From Intestinimonas timonensis (GTDB lineage: Bacteria; Bacillota; Clostridia; Oscillospirales; Oscillospiraceae): 64,000 nt of DNA. Position 1 is the first letter of the stretch. Each line of letters begins with the position of its first letter. Below, piece after piece: positions 43,963-52,952 of this stretch. Both the position numbers and the translations under genes were made by a program. The notes under the pieces were generated by a model, which saw only the letters and a program-made list of their open reading frames with translations, ran no database searches and was not told where the DNA came from. The stretch lies in NCBI RefSeq assembly GCF_900626145.1, contig NZ_LR130817.1:211643-275642 (forward strand), written 5' to 3'.

Positions 43963-44808
43963 ATGGCCATCAGAGAGGACCGGCGGCCCACGCTGGCGTC
44001 CTGGCCCAAGCGCATTTACGACTGGGAGGAGCTGCCGGAGCGGTTCCGCCCGGCTCTGGAGGTGTGGCGGGCACAGGGCCTGCCGCCGGGGAACGTGACC
44101 TACATCCCAAAGGTCCACCAGTACAAGAAGGGCGTGGAGTATGTGACGGCCTGGCTGGGGGAGGAAGTCCTCCTGCTGGCAGGCGACGACCAGAAGGTGG
44201 AGTCCATTTTGGTCCGGCCCGGGGATGTGGCCCGGATGACCTATACCATCCAGCTCCTGAAATGTTTCGAGGAGGTGTTGCTGGACCGGGGTGGGGAGAC
44301 CGTAACGGTGGGCTTTTCCTATAATCGGACCAAGGAGGACCAGCTTTTTCCTGTTTTGAACCTGCTGCTGGGCAACGCTCCGGACCATCGGCCTGGTTTG
44401 ACGCACCCTGCCGATCCCCCTTTGGAGCGGCTCCTGACAGACAGCTATGCCATGTATAACAACTCCAAGCTCTGCTACCGCTTCGGAGATACGATACGGG
44501 ACAGCCTATGGGTGCCTGGCCGGAATTACGGCCTTCAGACCTTCCGCAAGCAGAAGCCGGAGTATTTTGTGGGGAGAATGGACCGAGGTGTGGTGGCCAT
44601 CCACACAGATTTCTACGCCCGCCGGACGGTCTACCTCACCTGGGACCGCATCAGAGAAGTGGCGGTGGAGGAGGCGGCCTTTCGGGGACCAGGTCCCCGG
44701 CGGCGTCCTGCCCTGGTCCTGAAGACCACCTGCGGCGAGCCGGTGGCGCTGCCCCTGCTTCCAGGCCAGGAGGAGGCGGCCAAGGCGTTCGCAGCCCGGC
44801 TTCTATAA
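43963..44808 (+). CDS. Conserved hypothetical protein
   Basis: The 281-residue soluble protein shows no motif I recognise. The start ATG 43963 has GGGGGAAGG ahead. Segments such as PGNVTYIPKVHQYKKGVEYV and NYGLQTFRKQKPEYFVG look conserved in character, and no transmembrane helix or signal peptide is present. It stands alone between two terminators, 92 nt from the hydrogenase gene. Base composition is like its neighbours, so recent transfer is unlikely. Confidence 0.65.
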   Translation: MAIREDRRPTLASWPKRIYDWEELPERFRPALEVWRAQGLPPGNVTYIPKVHQYKKGVEYVTAWLGEEVLLLAGDDQKVESILVRPGDVARMTYTIQLLKCFEEVLLDRGGETVTVGFSYNRTKEDQLFPVLNLLLGNAPDHRPGLTHPADPPLERLLTDSYAMYNNSKLCYRFGDTIRDSLWVPGRNYGLQTFRKQKPEYFVGRMDRGVVAIHTDFYARRTVYLTWDRIREVAVEEAAFRGPGPRRRPALVLKTTCGEPVALPLLPGQEEAAKAFAARLL

Positions 44809-44811
44809 CAA

Positions 44812-44844
44812 AAAACAGAGGGATCTTGAAGATCCCCCTGTTTT
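44812..44844. terminator. Two-way terminator between convergent genes
   Basis: AAAACAGAGGGATC and GATCCCCCTGTTTT form a stem with one mismatch around TTGAA, with A and T tails. Confidence 0.85.
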
Positions 44845-44857
44845 GATGCAAAAATGG

Positions 44858-45070
44858 TTACAGCACGAAATCCTCGTCCCGCAGCCGGGAGAAATCGGGG
44901 GCGTTGGGCCGGGGAGGCACCCGCTTCAGGGGGTCGTACCGAAAGGCGCGGCAGTGGGAGGCGGCCGGCATGACGCCCTTTTTCAGGCACATGACGGTCT
45001 CCTCATCCAGGGGAGCGCAGCGGGTACAATAGGCGCACCGGGGTTCGATCTTCTTTTCAAACAGCATCAC
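44858..45070 (-). CDS. Small cysteine-containing conserved protein
   Basis: The 70-residue protein contains CAYCTRCAPLDEETVMCLKKG and a further Cys in SHCRAF. The spacing suggests a small metal-binding fold. It ends KRVPPRPNAPDFSRLRDEDF. The start is preceded on the minus strand by GGGGAGCC, a moderate ribosome-binding site. I believe similar small proteins occur near ylbJ in related clostridia, but the function is unknown. Confidence 0.7.
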   Translation of the reverse strand: MMLFEKKIEPRCAYCTRCAPLDEETVMCLKKGVMPAASHCRAFRYDPLKRVPPRPNAPDFSRLRDEDFVL

Positions 45071-45128
45071 AAAAGGCTCCCCTCTGATCCAATGGGCCGG
45101 ACCCGAAAGGGGACCTGGCCAGAGGACA

Positions 45129-46310
45129 TTATACTACACCTTTGCGCCTTTTTCTACTGGTTTTTCCCACGGCTGCCGCGGCGGCCAGGAAAAAGAGGAG
45201 CCACATGATCCAGGCGGCGGCCAGGGAGATGGTGAGGGCGCTGGAGAAGTCCACCCCGGCGATGCCCTCCACCTGCTCTGCAAGGTAGGCCGCCACCGGC
45301 TCCTCTAGGGGGAAGACCCGCAGCAACAGGCCGATGAAGAGGGCGGAGAGGCCGCCGTGGAGGAGCTTGCCGCCGATGTAGGTCTTGACGGACAGGCCGC
45401 TGCCGCCGATGAAGGAGAGGACCTGGCAGTGGACGGAGAGGCCGGCCCAGCCCAGGAGGAAGGCGGCCATGGACAGCTTTCCCGAGGTGGAACCGTCGCC
45501 GGTGAGGGTCCACACCCCGCTGGTGAGCTCGATGAGGCCGGTGAGGAGCCGCTCCGCCCACCGGGTGGAAAAGCCCAGAGGGGAGAGCAGGGCGCCCAGC
45601 AGACCGGCCAGGCCGGGCAGCAGCCCGGAGAGGAACAGCAGCTTGATGACCACCGTGAAAAAGACCACAAAGGCGCAGATGTTCAGGGTGGAGAGGAAGG
45701 AATTTTTGATGGCGCCGGTGAAGGCGGTGGTGATCCGCTCCGCCTCGAAGGTGGGGGAGACCCGCCGCTCCCGGCGTTTCCCATCCCGCTTGTAGAAGCG
45801 GAAGAGGAGCCCTACGCACACCGAGGCGGCGGCGTGGGCCAGGTAGAGGAGGAGACCCACCCTGCTGCTGGCAAAGACACCGGCTCCCACCACGCCCAGG
45901 ATGAAGGCGGGCCCGGAGTTGTTGCAGAAGGCAAGCAGCCGCTCCGCCTCTGTCTTGGTGCACATGCCCTTCTGATAGAGGGAGAGGGCGGTGCGGGCGC
46001 CCACAGGGTAGCCCCCCACGAAGCCCAGGGCAAAGGCGGAGGCACAGGCACCCGGCACGTTGAAGAGGGGGCGCATGAGCCCCTCCAGGGCCCGACCGAT
46101 GTAGCCCGCCAGCCCCAGATCCACCACCAGTGTGGAGAGGACGAAGAAGGGGAAGAGGGAGGGGAGGATCACGTTGTAGCACAGCCTCAACCCCTCCCGG
46201 GCCGCCTCCATGGCCTCCTGGGGCCAGAACATGAGGGCCAGGGTGGCGCACAGCAGCCCCAGCCCCAGACACAGATCCCGCACCCCCTGCCGGGAGAGCA
46301 GCTTGGACAT
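45129..46310 (-). CDS. ylbJ: Sporulation integral membrane protein YlbJ
   Basis: The 393-residue protein has about ten hydrophobic segments and two nucleoside-recognition (gate) domains. The conserved stretches ILPSLFPFFVLSTLVVDLGL and LGFVGGYPVGARTALSLYQKG, then AFCNNSGPAFILGVVG, are typical of YlbJ. In Bacillus it is needed for spore cortex or envelope assembly. It reads opposite to the M48-type gene 77 nt away, so they share a divergent promoter region. Confidence 0.9.
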   Translation of the reverse strand: MSKLLSRQGVRDLCLGLGLLCATLALMFWPQEAMEAAREGLRLCYNVILPSLFPFFVLSTLVVDLGLAGYIGRALEGLMRPLFNVPGACASAFALGFVGGYPVGARTALSLYQKGMCTKTEAERLLAFCNNSGPAFILGVVGAGVFASSRVGLLLYLAHAAASVCVGLLFRFYKRDGKRRERRVSPTFEAERITTAFTGAIKNSFLSTLNICAFVVFFTVVIKLLFLSGLLPGLAGLLGALLSPLGFSTRWAERLLTGLIELTSGVWTLTGDGSTSGKLSMAAFLLGWAGLSVHCQVLSFIGGSGLSVKTYIGGKLLHGGLSALFIGLLLRVFPLEEPVAAYLAEQVEGIAGVDFSSALTISLAAAWIMWLLFFLAAAAAVGKTSRKRRKGVV

Positions 46311-46386
46311 GGGACATCACCTCCGCAGAGAAAAGCCTATGCGGGACTGGGGCTGTCCCATGCGAGAAAAAGGAGGACAAAGACCC

Positions 46387-46956
46387 ATGGCCGAGGAACT
46401 GCGCCGGGTGGACACCCCACTGGGGCCCATTGAATACTTCCTGACGGTGAAGAGCGTCAAAAACATCAATCTCCGCATCCGGTCCGACGGCACGGCGGCG
46501 GTGTCAGTGCCCCGGCGGGTGTCGAAGGCCAGGGCCGATGACTTCGTCCGCAGCCGGGCGGCCTGGGTGATGGAGCACCAGCGTCGGCGCTCAGAGCTGG
46601 GGATACCTCTGGCGCCGCCGGAAAAGAGGGAAGCCCTGCCGGTGCTGGCCGCCGCCCTGGAGCGGGTGTATCCGCTGACCGTGCCTTTGGGGGTGAAAAA
46701 GCCGGTGCTGAAGGTCCGGTTTATGACCAGCCGGTGGGGGAGCTGCCACTGGACCAAGGGGATCGTCACCCTCAACACCGCCCTGGCGGTGGTGGAGGGT
46801 GAGCTCCAGGACTATGTGGCCCTCCATGAGCTGGTCCACTTCCTCCACCCCAACCACGGTCCGGGGTTCTACGCCGTCATGGACGCCCTCATGCCCGACT
46901 GGCAGACCCGGCGGAGGGCCCTGCGGCGCTATACCCTGGAACGTCCGGCATCCTAG
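46387..46956 (+). CDS. YgjP-type M48 metallopeptidase domain protein
   Basis: The 189-residue protein has a zinc motif HELVHFLHPNHGPGFYAVM near residue 150, with FMTSRWGSCHWTKGIVTLN before it, as in the YgjP/DUF45 family. A substrate is not known. AAAGGAGGACAA lies 9 nt before ATG 46387. The open frame extends further up but enters the divergent ylbJ promoter. No signal peptide, so it should be cytoplasmic. Confidence 0.87.
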   Translation: MAEELRRVDTPLGPIEYFLTVKSVKNINLRIRSDGTAAVSVPRRVSKARADDFVRSRAAWVMEHQRRRSELGIPLAPPEKREALPVLAAALERVYPLTVPLGVKKPVLKVRFMTSRWGSCHWTKGIVTLNTALAVVEGELQDYVALHELVHFLHPNHGPGFYAVMDALMPDWQTRRRALRRYTLERPAS

Positions 46957-47038
46957 AGAAGGAGACTGACCACTTTGCCTGGGACAGGCAAGGTGGGCGG
47001 CCTTTTTTCATACACATAGCCCCAAAGGGGGAGGCGCC

Positions 47039-47317
47039 ATGGAGAAGAAGCGCAGGGAGAGCCTGCTGGAAAAGACGGCGGAGGTCTTTGACCTGCCGGG
47101 GGACGTGGTGGCGGGGCTGCCCCGGGTGGAGCTGCTGGGGGACCACCAGCTGCGGATGGAGAACCACCGGGGTATCCTGGCCTACGGCACCGACGAGATC
47201 CACATCAGCGGCGGAAAGCTCATCATAAAGGTCCGGGGGAGCGGCCTGACCCTGCGGGCCATGAACGCCTCGGAGCTCCTCATCACCGGGGAGATCGCCG
47301 GGGTGGATCTGACCTGA
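47039..47317 (+). CDS. yqfC: Sporulation protein YqfC (YabP family)
   Basis: The 92-residue protein matches the YabP/YqfC family, with LPRVELLGDHQLRMENHRG and EIHISGGKLIIKVRGSGL. Its conserved partner yqfD follows 16 nt later, and phoH and ybeY come next, the arrangement seen in Bacillus. It is expected in the mother cell during sporulation. GGGGGAGG precedes the ATG. Confidence 0.9.
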   Translation: MEKKRRESLLEKTAEVFDLPGDVVAGLPRVELLGDHQLRMENHRGILAYGTDEIHISGGKLIIKVRGSGLTLRAMNASELLITGEIAGVDLT

Positions 47318-47333
47318 AAACGGGGGAGCGAGC

Positions 47334-48572
47334 ATGCAGTTTATCGTCAATTTTCTCCGGGGGAGCGTGTGCTTCACCGTCTGCGGACCCTTCCCCGAGC
47401 GATTTCTGAACCTCTGTGCCCAGAACGGAGTGGGCTTCTGGGGCCTGGTCTGGCTGGACGCCCAGACCCTGGAGCTGAAGGTGGCCCGGCGGGACGCCCG
47501 GCGGGTGCGGGGGCTGGCGGAGAAGGTCCAGTGTGAGGCCAGGGCCAAGGGGCGGAAGGGAATGCCCTTCTTCCTGGGGGGCTTCCGGCACCGGTATGCC
47601 CTGCTCATCGGCCTGGCCCTCTCCCTGGCGGCGGTGGGGGTCCTCTCCCGGTTCATCCTCACCGTGGAGGTCTCGGGCAACGAGAACGTCCCCTCCGCCG
47701 TCATCCTGGCAGAGCTCTCCCGGCAGGGGGTTCGCCCCGGCGCCTACGGTCCGGGGCTGGACCTGCGGCGGATCAGCCAGGAGACCCTCAGCCGCATTGA
47801 GGGCCTCTCCTGGATGTCGGTGAACCTCCACGGCACCCGGGCGGAGGTGCTGGTCCGGGAGCGCAGTCCGGCGCCGGAGCTCCGGGATGAGACCACCCCC
47901 GCCCACATCGTGGCCGCCGCCGACGGCGTTTTGGAGGACGTGGAGGTGCTGGAGGGGCAGGCCCTCTTCCAGGAGGGCCAGGCGGTGCTGGCGGGGGAGG
48001 TGGTCATCAGCGGAGTGGTGGACCTGAAGGAACCCCAGTATGCCACCGTAGACGCCGGACAGCGGCTGGTCCACGCCCGGGGGAACGTCTGGGCGGCCAC
48101 CTACCGCACCCTGGAGGCCTGCATCCCCCTGGAAGCCGACACCAAGGTCTATACCGGGGAGGAGGAGACGGCGTGGAGCCTCAGCGTTTTGGGTCACACG
48201 GTGAATTTTTTTGGAAAGGGTAGTATTTCCACAGCCGGTTATGATAAAATGACTACGACCCACATCCTCACCCTTCCCGGCGGCCGGGAGATGCCTCTGG
48301 CCCTGGTGAAGACGGAATACCGGGCCTATGAGACCCAGTCCGCTGCCATTCAGACGGACGCCGCCCAGGCCCTGCTGGAGGACCGGCTGCTGGAGCGGCT
48401 GGAGGGGCTCATCGGGGACGACGGCAGCGTCCTGTCCACCACCTTCTCTGTGCGGGAGGGGGACGGCCTGCTCACCGTGACCCTGAAGGCCCGATGCCGG
48501 GAGCAGATCGGCCGTGAGGTGACCTTTGCCGGCCAGGTGGGGGAGATCATCCCGGGGACCCAGACAGGGTAA
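47334..48572 (+). CDS. yqfD: Sporulation protein YqfD
   Basis: The 412-residue protein has an N-terminal cytoplasmic segment, a transmembrane helix (ALLIGLALSLAAVGVLSRFI, about 87-106) and a long extracytoplasmic part with a FtsQ/POTRA-like beginning (VSGNENVPSAVILAEL). This is the layout of YqfD, a stage IV sporulation protein acting with YqfC. The two genes are adjacent and co-oriented. The length is normal. Confidence 0.9.
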   Translation: MQFIVNFLRGSVCFTVCGPFPERFLNLCAQNGVGFWGLVWLDAQTLELKVARRDARRVRGLAEKVQCEARAKGRKGMPFFLGGFRHRYALLIGLALSLAAVGVLSRFILTVEVSGNENVPSAVILAELSRQGVRPGAYGPGLDLRRISQETLSRIEGLSWMSVNLHGTRAEVLVRERSPAPELRDETTPAHIVAAADGVLEDVEVLEGQALFQEGQAVLAGEVVISGVVDLKEPQYATVDAGQRLVHARGNVWAATYRTLEACIPLEADTKVYTGEEETAWSLSVLGHTVNFFGKGSISTAGYDKMTTTHILTLPGGREMPLALVKTEYRAYETQSAAIQTDAAQALLEDRLLERLEGLIGDDGSVLSTTFSVREGDGLLTVTLKARCREQIGREVTFAGQVGEIIPGTQTG

Positions 48573-48602
48573 GGCCCGGGAACGTGCAAGGAGCGAAGGA
48601 AT

Positions 48603-49583
48603 TTGATCGAACAGAGCATCAATGTGGAGCGTCTGGAGGAGGCCGCGGCCCTCTTCGGCTCCTTTGACGAAAATATCCGTATCATCGAGCGGGAGCTGGA
48701 CGTGTCGGTGGTGAACCGGGACGGCAGCCTGAAGGTGTCCGGCGAGGCCGAGGCGGTGATGTACGCCGTCAAGGCCATCCAGGGCCTGCTGGAGCTCTCA
48801 GGCCGGGGAGAACCCATCAATGAGCAGAACGTACGCTATATCCTCCAGCTGGTGAAGGCCGGCCAGGAGGACAAGATCGGCCAGATGGCCCGGGACGTGC
48901 TGTGCGTCACCGCCAAGGGCAAGCCCATCAAGCCCAAGACCCTGGGCCAGAAGCGGTATGTGGACGCCATCAAGGAGAACACCATCACCCTGGGCATCGG
49001 CCCGGCCGGTACCGGCAAGACCTACCTGGCGGTGGCCGCCGCCGTGGCCGCCTTCCGGGTGGGGCAGGTCAACCGCATCATCCTCACCCGGCCCGCCGTG
49101 GAGGCGGGGGAGCGATTGGGATTTTTGCCCGGCGACCTCCAGAGCAAGGTGGACCCCTACCTGCGGCCTCTCTACGACGCCCTCTTCGACATGCTGGGGG
49201 CGGAGACCTATAACAAATACCTGGAGCGGGGCAACATCGAGGTGGCGCCCCTGGCCTATATGCGCGGCCGCACCCTGGACGACTCCTTTATTATTCTGGA
49301 CGAGGCCCAGAATACCTCCCGGGAGCAGATGAAGATGTTCCTCACCCGTATGGGCTTCGGCTCCAAGATCGTCATCACCGGCGACGTCACCCAGATCGAC
49401 CTGCCCAAGGACACCGTCTCCGGCCTGAAGGAGGCCATGCGGGTGCTCAACGGCGTGGAGGACATCGCTATCTGCAAGCTCAGCGGCGCCGACGTGGTCC
49501 GCCATGTCATCGTCCAGCGCATCATCAAGGCCTACGAGGAGGATGAGCACAGCCGCAAGTCCGAGGAGGGCAAGCGGAAGTGA
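48603..49583 (+). CDS. PhoH family P-loop protein
   Basis: The 326-residue protein has an N-terminal KH-like region and a PhoH ATPase domain with Walker A GIGPAGTGKTYLAVAAAV (about 136-153) and Walker B DDSFIILDEAQNTSREQMK. The start is TTG 48603 with a purine-rich GGAGCGAAGG ahead. PhoH proteins are linked to RNA metabolism and stand next to ybeY in many Firmicutes, as here, 25 nt upstream. Confidence 0.92.
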   Translation: MIEQSINVERLEEAAALFGSFDENIRIIERELDVSVVNRDGSLKVSGEAEAVMYAVKAIQGLLELSGRGEPINEQNVRYILQLVKAGQEDKIGQMARDVLCVTAKGKPIKPKTLGQKRYVDAIKENTITLGIGPAGTGKTYLAVAAAVAAFRVGQVNRIILTRPAVEAGERLGFLPGDLQSKVDPYLRPLYDALFDMLGAETYNKYLERGNIEVAPLAYMRGRTLDDSFIILDEAQNTSREQMKMFLTRMGFGSKIVITGDVTQIDLPKDTVSGLKEAMRVLNGVEDIAICKLSGADVVRHVIVQRIIKAYEEDEHSRKSEEGKRK

Positions 49584-49608
49584 CCGCCAGAGAGGGGAGA
49601 GAGGACCC

Positions 49609-50106
49609 GTGAGCACGGAGCATAGTATCATCATCGAATCAGAGCTGGAGGAGGATACCGGTACCTGGGAGACGCTGCTCAGCAGGGTCATCCCGGCGGC
49701 CCTGGAGGCCGAGGGGGTGACCGTTCCCTGTGAGGTGGACGTGCTCCTCACCGACGACGAGGGCATCCACCAGATCAATTTGGAGCAGCGTGAGGTGGAT
49801 CGCCCCACCGACGTGCTCAGCTTCCCCATGTTTGAGTTTGCCCCCGGTGAGCCGCCCACCGACGACGCCGACGCTGACCCGGAGACCGGCCTGGTGCCCC
49901 TGGGAGACATGGTGATCTCCCTGGAGCGGGCCAGGGCCCAGGGGGAGGAGTACGGCCACGGCACTGAGCGGGAGGTGGCCTATCTGGCCGTCCACTCGGT
50001 GCTCCACCTGCTGGGCTACGACCATATGGACGAGGGCCATATGAAAGCCCAGATGCGGGCCCGGGAGGAAGCCATTTTGAACAGCCTGGGGATCTCCCGG
50101 GACTGA
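49609..50106 (+). CDS. ybeY: Endoribonuclease YbeY
   Basis: The 165-residue enzyme takes part in 16S rRNA 3'-end maturation and ribosome quality control. The zinc motif is HSVLHLLGYDHMDEGHM (HxxxHxxGYDH) at about residues 127-143, and TDVLSFPMFE is the second family motif. It starts at GTG 49609, since the upstream frame overlaps phoH. An acidic insert after the FPMFE motif (TDDADADPETG) is longer than in Bacillus. Confidence 0.93.
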   Translation: MSTEHSIIIESELEEDTGTWETLLSRVIPAALEAEGVTVPCEVDVLLTDDEGIHQINLEQREVDRPTDVLSFPMFEFAPGEPPTDDADADPETGLVPLGDMVISLERARAQGEEYGHGTEREVAYLAVHSVLHLLGYDHMDEGHMKAQMRAREEAILNSLGISRD

Positions 50107-50158
50107 ACCAGTATGACAAGCAGATAAACTAAATGCTCAAGAAAGTTGAGGATCACCT

Positions 50159-51055
50159 ATGAAAATCAAAAAATCCGGCATGATCTCTATTGTGGGCCGG
50201 CCCAACGTGGGCAAGTCCACCCTGACCAACGCCCTGGTGGGGGAGAAAATCGCCATCGTCACCAACAAGCCCCAGACCACCCGGAACCGCATCTGCGCCA
50301 TCGTCAACCGGGGGGAGTGCCAGTATGTGTTCATGGATACCCCCGGCCTCCACAGAGCCCGGACCCGGCTGGGCGAGTATATGGTGGGGGTGGTGAAGGA
50401 GAGCGTGGCCGACGTGGACGCCGTGCTCCTGCTGGTGGAGCCCATCCCCAACGTGGGCGCCCCTGAGGCTGAGCTCATGGAGCGCATCAAGGCCCTGGGT
50501 GTCCCTGCCGTGCTGGTCATCAACAAGATCGACACGGTGGAGAAGGAGAAGCTTCTGGCCGTCATGCAGACCTACCAGGCCGCCCACGACTTCCAGGCCA
50601 TCGTCCCCATCTCCGCCAAGACCGGCGAGGGGGTGGAGGAGCTGCTGGACCTCCTGGCGGCCTATCTGCCCGAGGGTCCCCAGCTCTTCCCCGAGGACAT
50701 GGTCACCGACCAGCCCGAGCGGCAGGTGTGCGCCGAGATCATCCGGGAAAAACTCCTCCTGTGCTTGGACAAGGAGATCCCTCACGGCACGGCGGTGGAG
50801 CTCACCAAGTTCTCCGAGCGCATCGACAGCGGCATCATCGACATCGACGCCACCATCTTCTGTGAGAAGGCCAGCCACAAGGGCATCATCATCGGTAAGA
50901 ACGGTGCCATGCTGAAAAAGATCTCCTCTCTGGCCCGGAAGGACATCGAGACCTTCATGGGCGCCAAGGTCTACCTGGAGACCTGGGTAAAAGTGAAAGA
51001 AAATTGGAGAGATAATTTGAATTTTATCCACGACGTGGGTTACCGGGAGGACTGA
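50159..51055 (+). CDS. era: GTPase Era
   Basis: The 298-residue GTPase binds the 16S rRNA 3' end and assists 30S assembly. G1 is GRPNVGKST (about 13-21), G3 DTPGLH, G4 NKID, and the C-terminal KH domain shows GIIIGKNGAMLKKI. All motifs and the length are normal. It stands in the Firmicutes order ybeY-era-yqzL-recO; the usual dgkA and cdd genes between ybeY and era are absent here. Confidence 0.96.
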   Translation: MKIKKSGMISIVGRPNVGKSTLTNALVGEKIAIVTNKPQTTRNRICAIVNRGECQYVFMDTPGLHRARTRLGEYMVGVVKESVADVDAVLLLVEPIPNVGAPEAELMERIKALGVPAVLVINKIDTVEKEKLLAVMQTYQAAHDFQAIVPISAKTGEGVEELLDLLAAYLPEGPQLFPEDMVTDQPERQVCAEIIREKLLLCLDKEIPHGTAVELTKFSERIDSGIIDIDATIFCEKASHKGIIIGKNGAMLKKISSLARKDIETFMGAKVYLETWVKVKENWRDNLNFIHDVGYRED

Positions 51056-51125
51056 CCGCAAAATTTACCGTGTATGACCCGTTATGGCATCAGGCAACCT
51101 AAGCACAAAGGGGGCCTGATGGATT

Positions 51126-51233
51126 GTGAACAGTCAGATGCTTTGGGAACTCTTTCTGGCCACCGGACTGCCGGAGGCCTACGCCCTCTACCGCCTCCTG
51201 CTGGAAGCGGAGGAGGCGGAAAAGACCGCATAG
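51126..51233 (+). CDS. yqzL: YqzL-like small protein between era and recO
   Basis: A 35-codon frame from GTG 51126 encodes NSQMLWELFLATGLPEAYAL followed by a short charged helix. An internal ATG at 51138 is an alternative start. B. subtilis has a small yqzL gene in exactly this place, also with a W..F..TG core. AAGGGGG lies about 11 nt ahead. The tiny size leaves some doubt. Confidence 0.6.
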   Translation: MNSQMLWELFLATGLPEAYALYRLLLEAEEAEKTA

Positions 51234-51269
51234 GGGCGCGCTCAGCGCCCCTTACATACAGGTGATGCT

Positions 51270-52058
51270 ATGCACATCAAGACCCAGGGACTCATCCTCC
51301 GAGAGACCAACTACAAAGAGGCGGACAAGATCCTCACCGTGCTCACCCGGGAGGGAGGCAGGCGGACGGTGAAAGCCCGGGGCTGCCGCCGAAAGAACAG
51401 CCCCCTGGCCGCCTCCGCCCAGCTGTTGGTGTGGTCGGACATGACTCTCTTTGATTATCGGGACAGGCTCACCCTCAATGAGGCTGAGCCCCTGGAACTC
51501 TTCTGGGGCGTGCGCTCCGACGTGGACAAGCTGGCCCTGGGCTCCTACTTTGCTGAAGTGGCCGAGGCGGTGGCCGAGGAGGGACGGCCCGACCAGGCCC
51601 TTTTGTCCCTGGTGCTCAACTCCCTTTACGCCTTGGACAAACTGAAAAAGCCCCTCCCCCTGGTAAAGGCGGCCTTCGAGCTCAAGCTCCTCTGCGTGGC
51701 GGGCTATGAGCCCCTTCTGGACGCCTGCGCCGTCTGCGGCGAGGAGGAACCGGCAGATCCCCGGCTGGACATCGAAGAGGGCGTCCTCCACTGCGCCGCC
51801 TGCGGCCTTGGGGACGGCGCCAGCCGCACTCTGGACTGCACCAGTCTGGCCGCCATGCGCCATGTGGTGTATGGCGACCCAAAGCGGCTCTTCTCCTTCC
51901 CCATGGACGCCCCCGGCATGGCCAAAATGTCCACCGCCTGTGAAGATTTCCTTCGCACCCAGCTGGACCGGGGCTTCCGCACCCTGGACTTTTATCATCA
52001 GCTCACCGACGCCGCTCCAGCGGCGTCTCAACCACAACAAGGAGGTGCTGCGCCGTGA
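51270..52058 (+). CDS. recO: DNA repair protein RecO
   Basis: The 262-residue protein has the RecO N-terminal OB-fold (KTQGLILRETNYKEADKILT) and a zinc site with CAVCGEE and CAACGLG (about residues 153-175). RecO helps load RecA onto single-stranded DNA during gap repair. The gene order era-yqzL-recO supports it. The stop overlaps the GTG start of the PhzF-family gene. Confidence 0.93.
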   Translation: MHIKTQGLILRETNYKEADKILTVLTREGGRRTVKARGCRRKNSPLAASAQLLVWSDMTLFDYRDRLTLNEAEPLELFWGVRSDVDKLALGSYFAEVAEAVAEEGRPDQALLSLVLNSLYALDKLKKPLPLVKAAFELKLLCVAGYEPLLDACAVCGEEEPADPRLDIEEGVLHCAACGLGDGASRTLDCTSLAAMRHVVYGDPKRLFSFPMDAPGMAKMSTACEDFLRTQLDRGFRTLDFYHQLTDAAPAASQPQQGGAAP

Positions 52059-52921
52059 AGCTCTATATCGTGGACGCCTTTACCACTCAGCGTTTTTCTG
52101 GCAACCAGGCGGGGGTGGCCCTGCTGACTTCAGAGGAGCCGGAGCTCACTGATGCCTTCTGTCAGGCCCTGGCCGCTGAGCTCAAGCATTCCGAGACCGC
52201 CTTTGTCCGGCCCACCGGACCGGCCTCCTTCCGCCTGCGCTATTTCACCCCAGAGGGGGAGGTGGACCTGTGCGGCCACGCCACCATCGCCGCCTTCACC
52301 ACCCTGCGGGAGGCCGAGGGCCTGGCGCCGGGTACCTACCGGGCCTCCACCCTGGCGGGGGAGCTGAGCATCCAGGTCTCCGACCAGGCGGTGTGGATGG
52401 ATATGGCGCCGCCGGTAGAGGGACGGGGCTTCTCCCCTGAGGAGACGGCGGAGCTCTACGCCGCTTACGGCCTGAGCGCGGCAGACTGCCCGGAGGGCTA
52501 TGCCCCCATGGTGGTGAGCACCGGCCTCCAGGACATCCTGCTGCCTGTAAGCAGCATGGCGGCCCTGAAAAAGGCCCAGCAGGACGAGCGGACCGTCACC
52601 GAGCTGTCTAAACACTACGGCGTGGTGGGCGTTCACATGTTCTGGCCCTGTCTCAATGAAGAGGCTACTGCCCACTGCCGGAACTTCGCTCCCCTCTATG
52701 CCATCCCCGAGGAGGCCGCCACCGGCACCTCCAACGGTGCCCTGACCTACTACCTTTACCGCCGGGGAAAGATCGCCGCCGGGGCGGAGAACCGCTTTGT
52801 CCAGGGGGAGAAAATGGGCAAGCCCTCCGAGATCCTCAGCCGCCTCACCGAAGGGGCGGACGGGGTCAAGGTCCAGGTGGGGGGACGGGCGGTGCTGGCC
52901 ATCCAGGCTCAACTGCTCTGA
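52055..52921 (+). CDS. PhzF family isomerase-like protein
   Basis: This 288-residue protein of the PhzF/diaminopimelate-epimerase fold begins LYIVDAFTTQRFSGNQAGVA and has LRYFTPEGEVDLCGHATIA, where the Glu and the GHAT loop form the active site. ATGTSNGALTYYLYR is the second substrate loop. Its substrate is unknown; no phenazine genes are present. It starts at GTG 52055 within the recO stop, so it is co-translated with recO. Confidence 0.87.
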   Translation: MKLYIVDAFTTQRFSGNQAGVALLTSEEPELTDAFCQALAAELKHSETAFVRPTGPASFRLRYFTPEGEVDLCGHATIAAFTTLREAEGLAPGTYRASTLAGELSIQVSDQAVWMDMAPPVEGRGFSPEETAELYAAYGLSAADCPEGYAPMVVSTGLQDILLPVSSMAALKKAQQDERTVTELSKHYGVVGVHMFWPCLNEEATAHCRNFAPLYAIPEEAATGTSNGALTYYLYRRGKIAAGAENRFVQGEKMGKPSEILSRLTEGADGVKVQVGGRAVLAIQAQLL

Positions 52922-52952
52922 TACATCGTAAAACCTGCAAGGAGAACCATCC

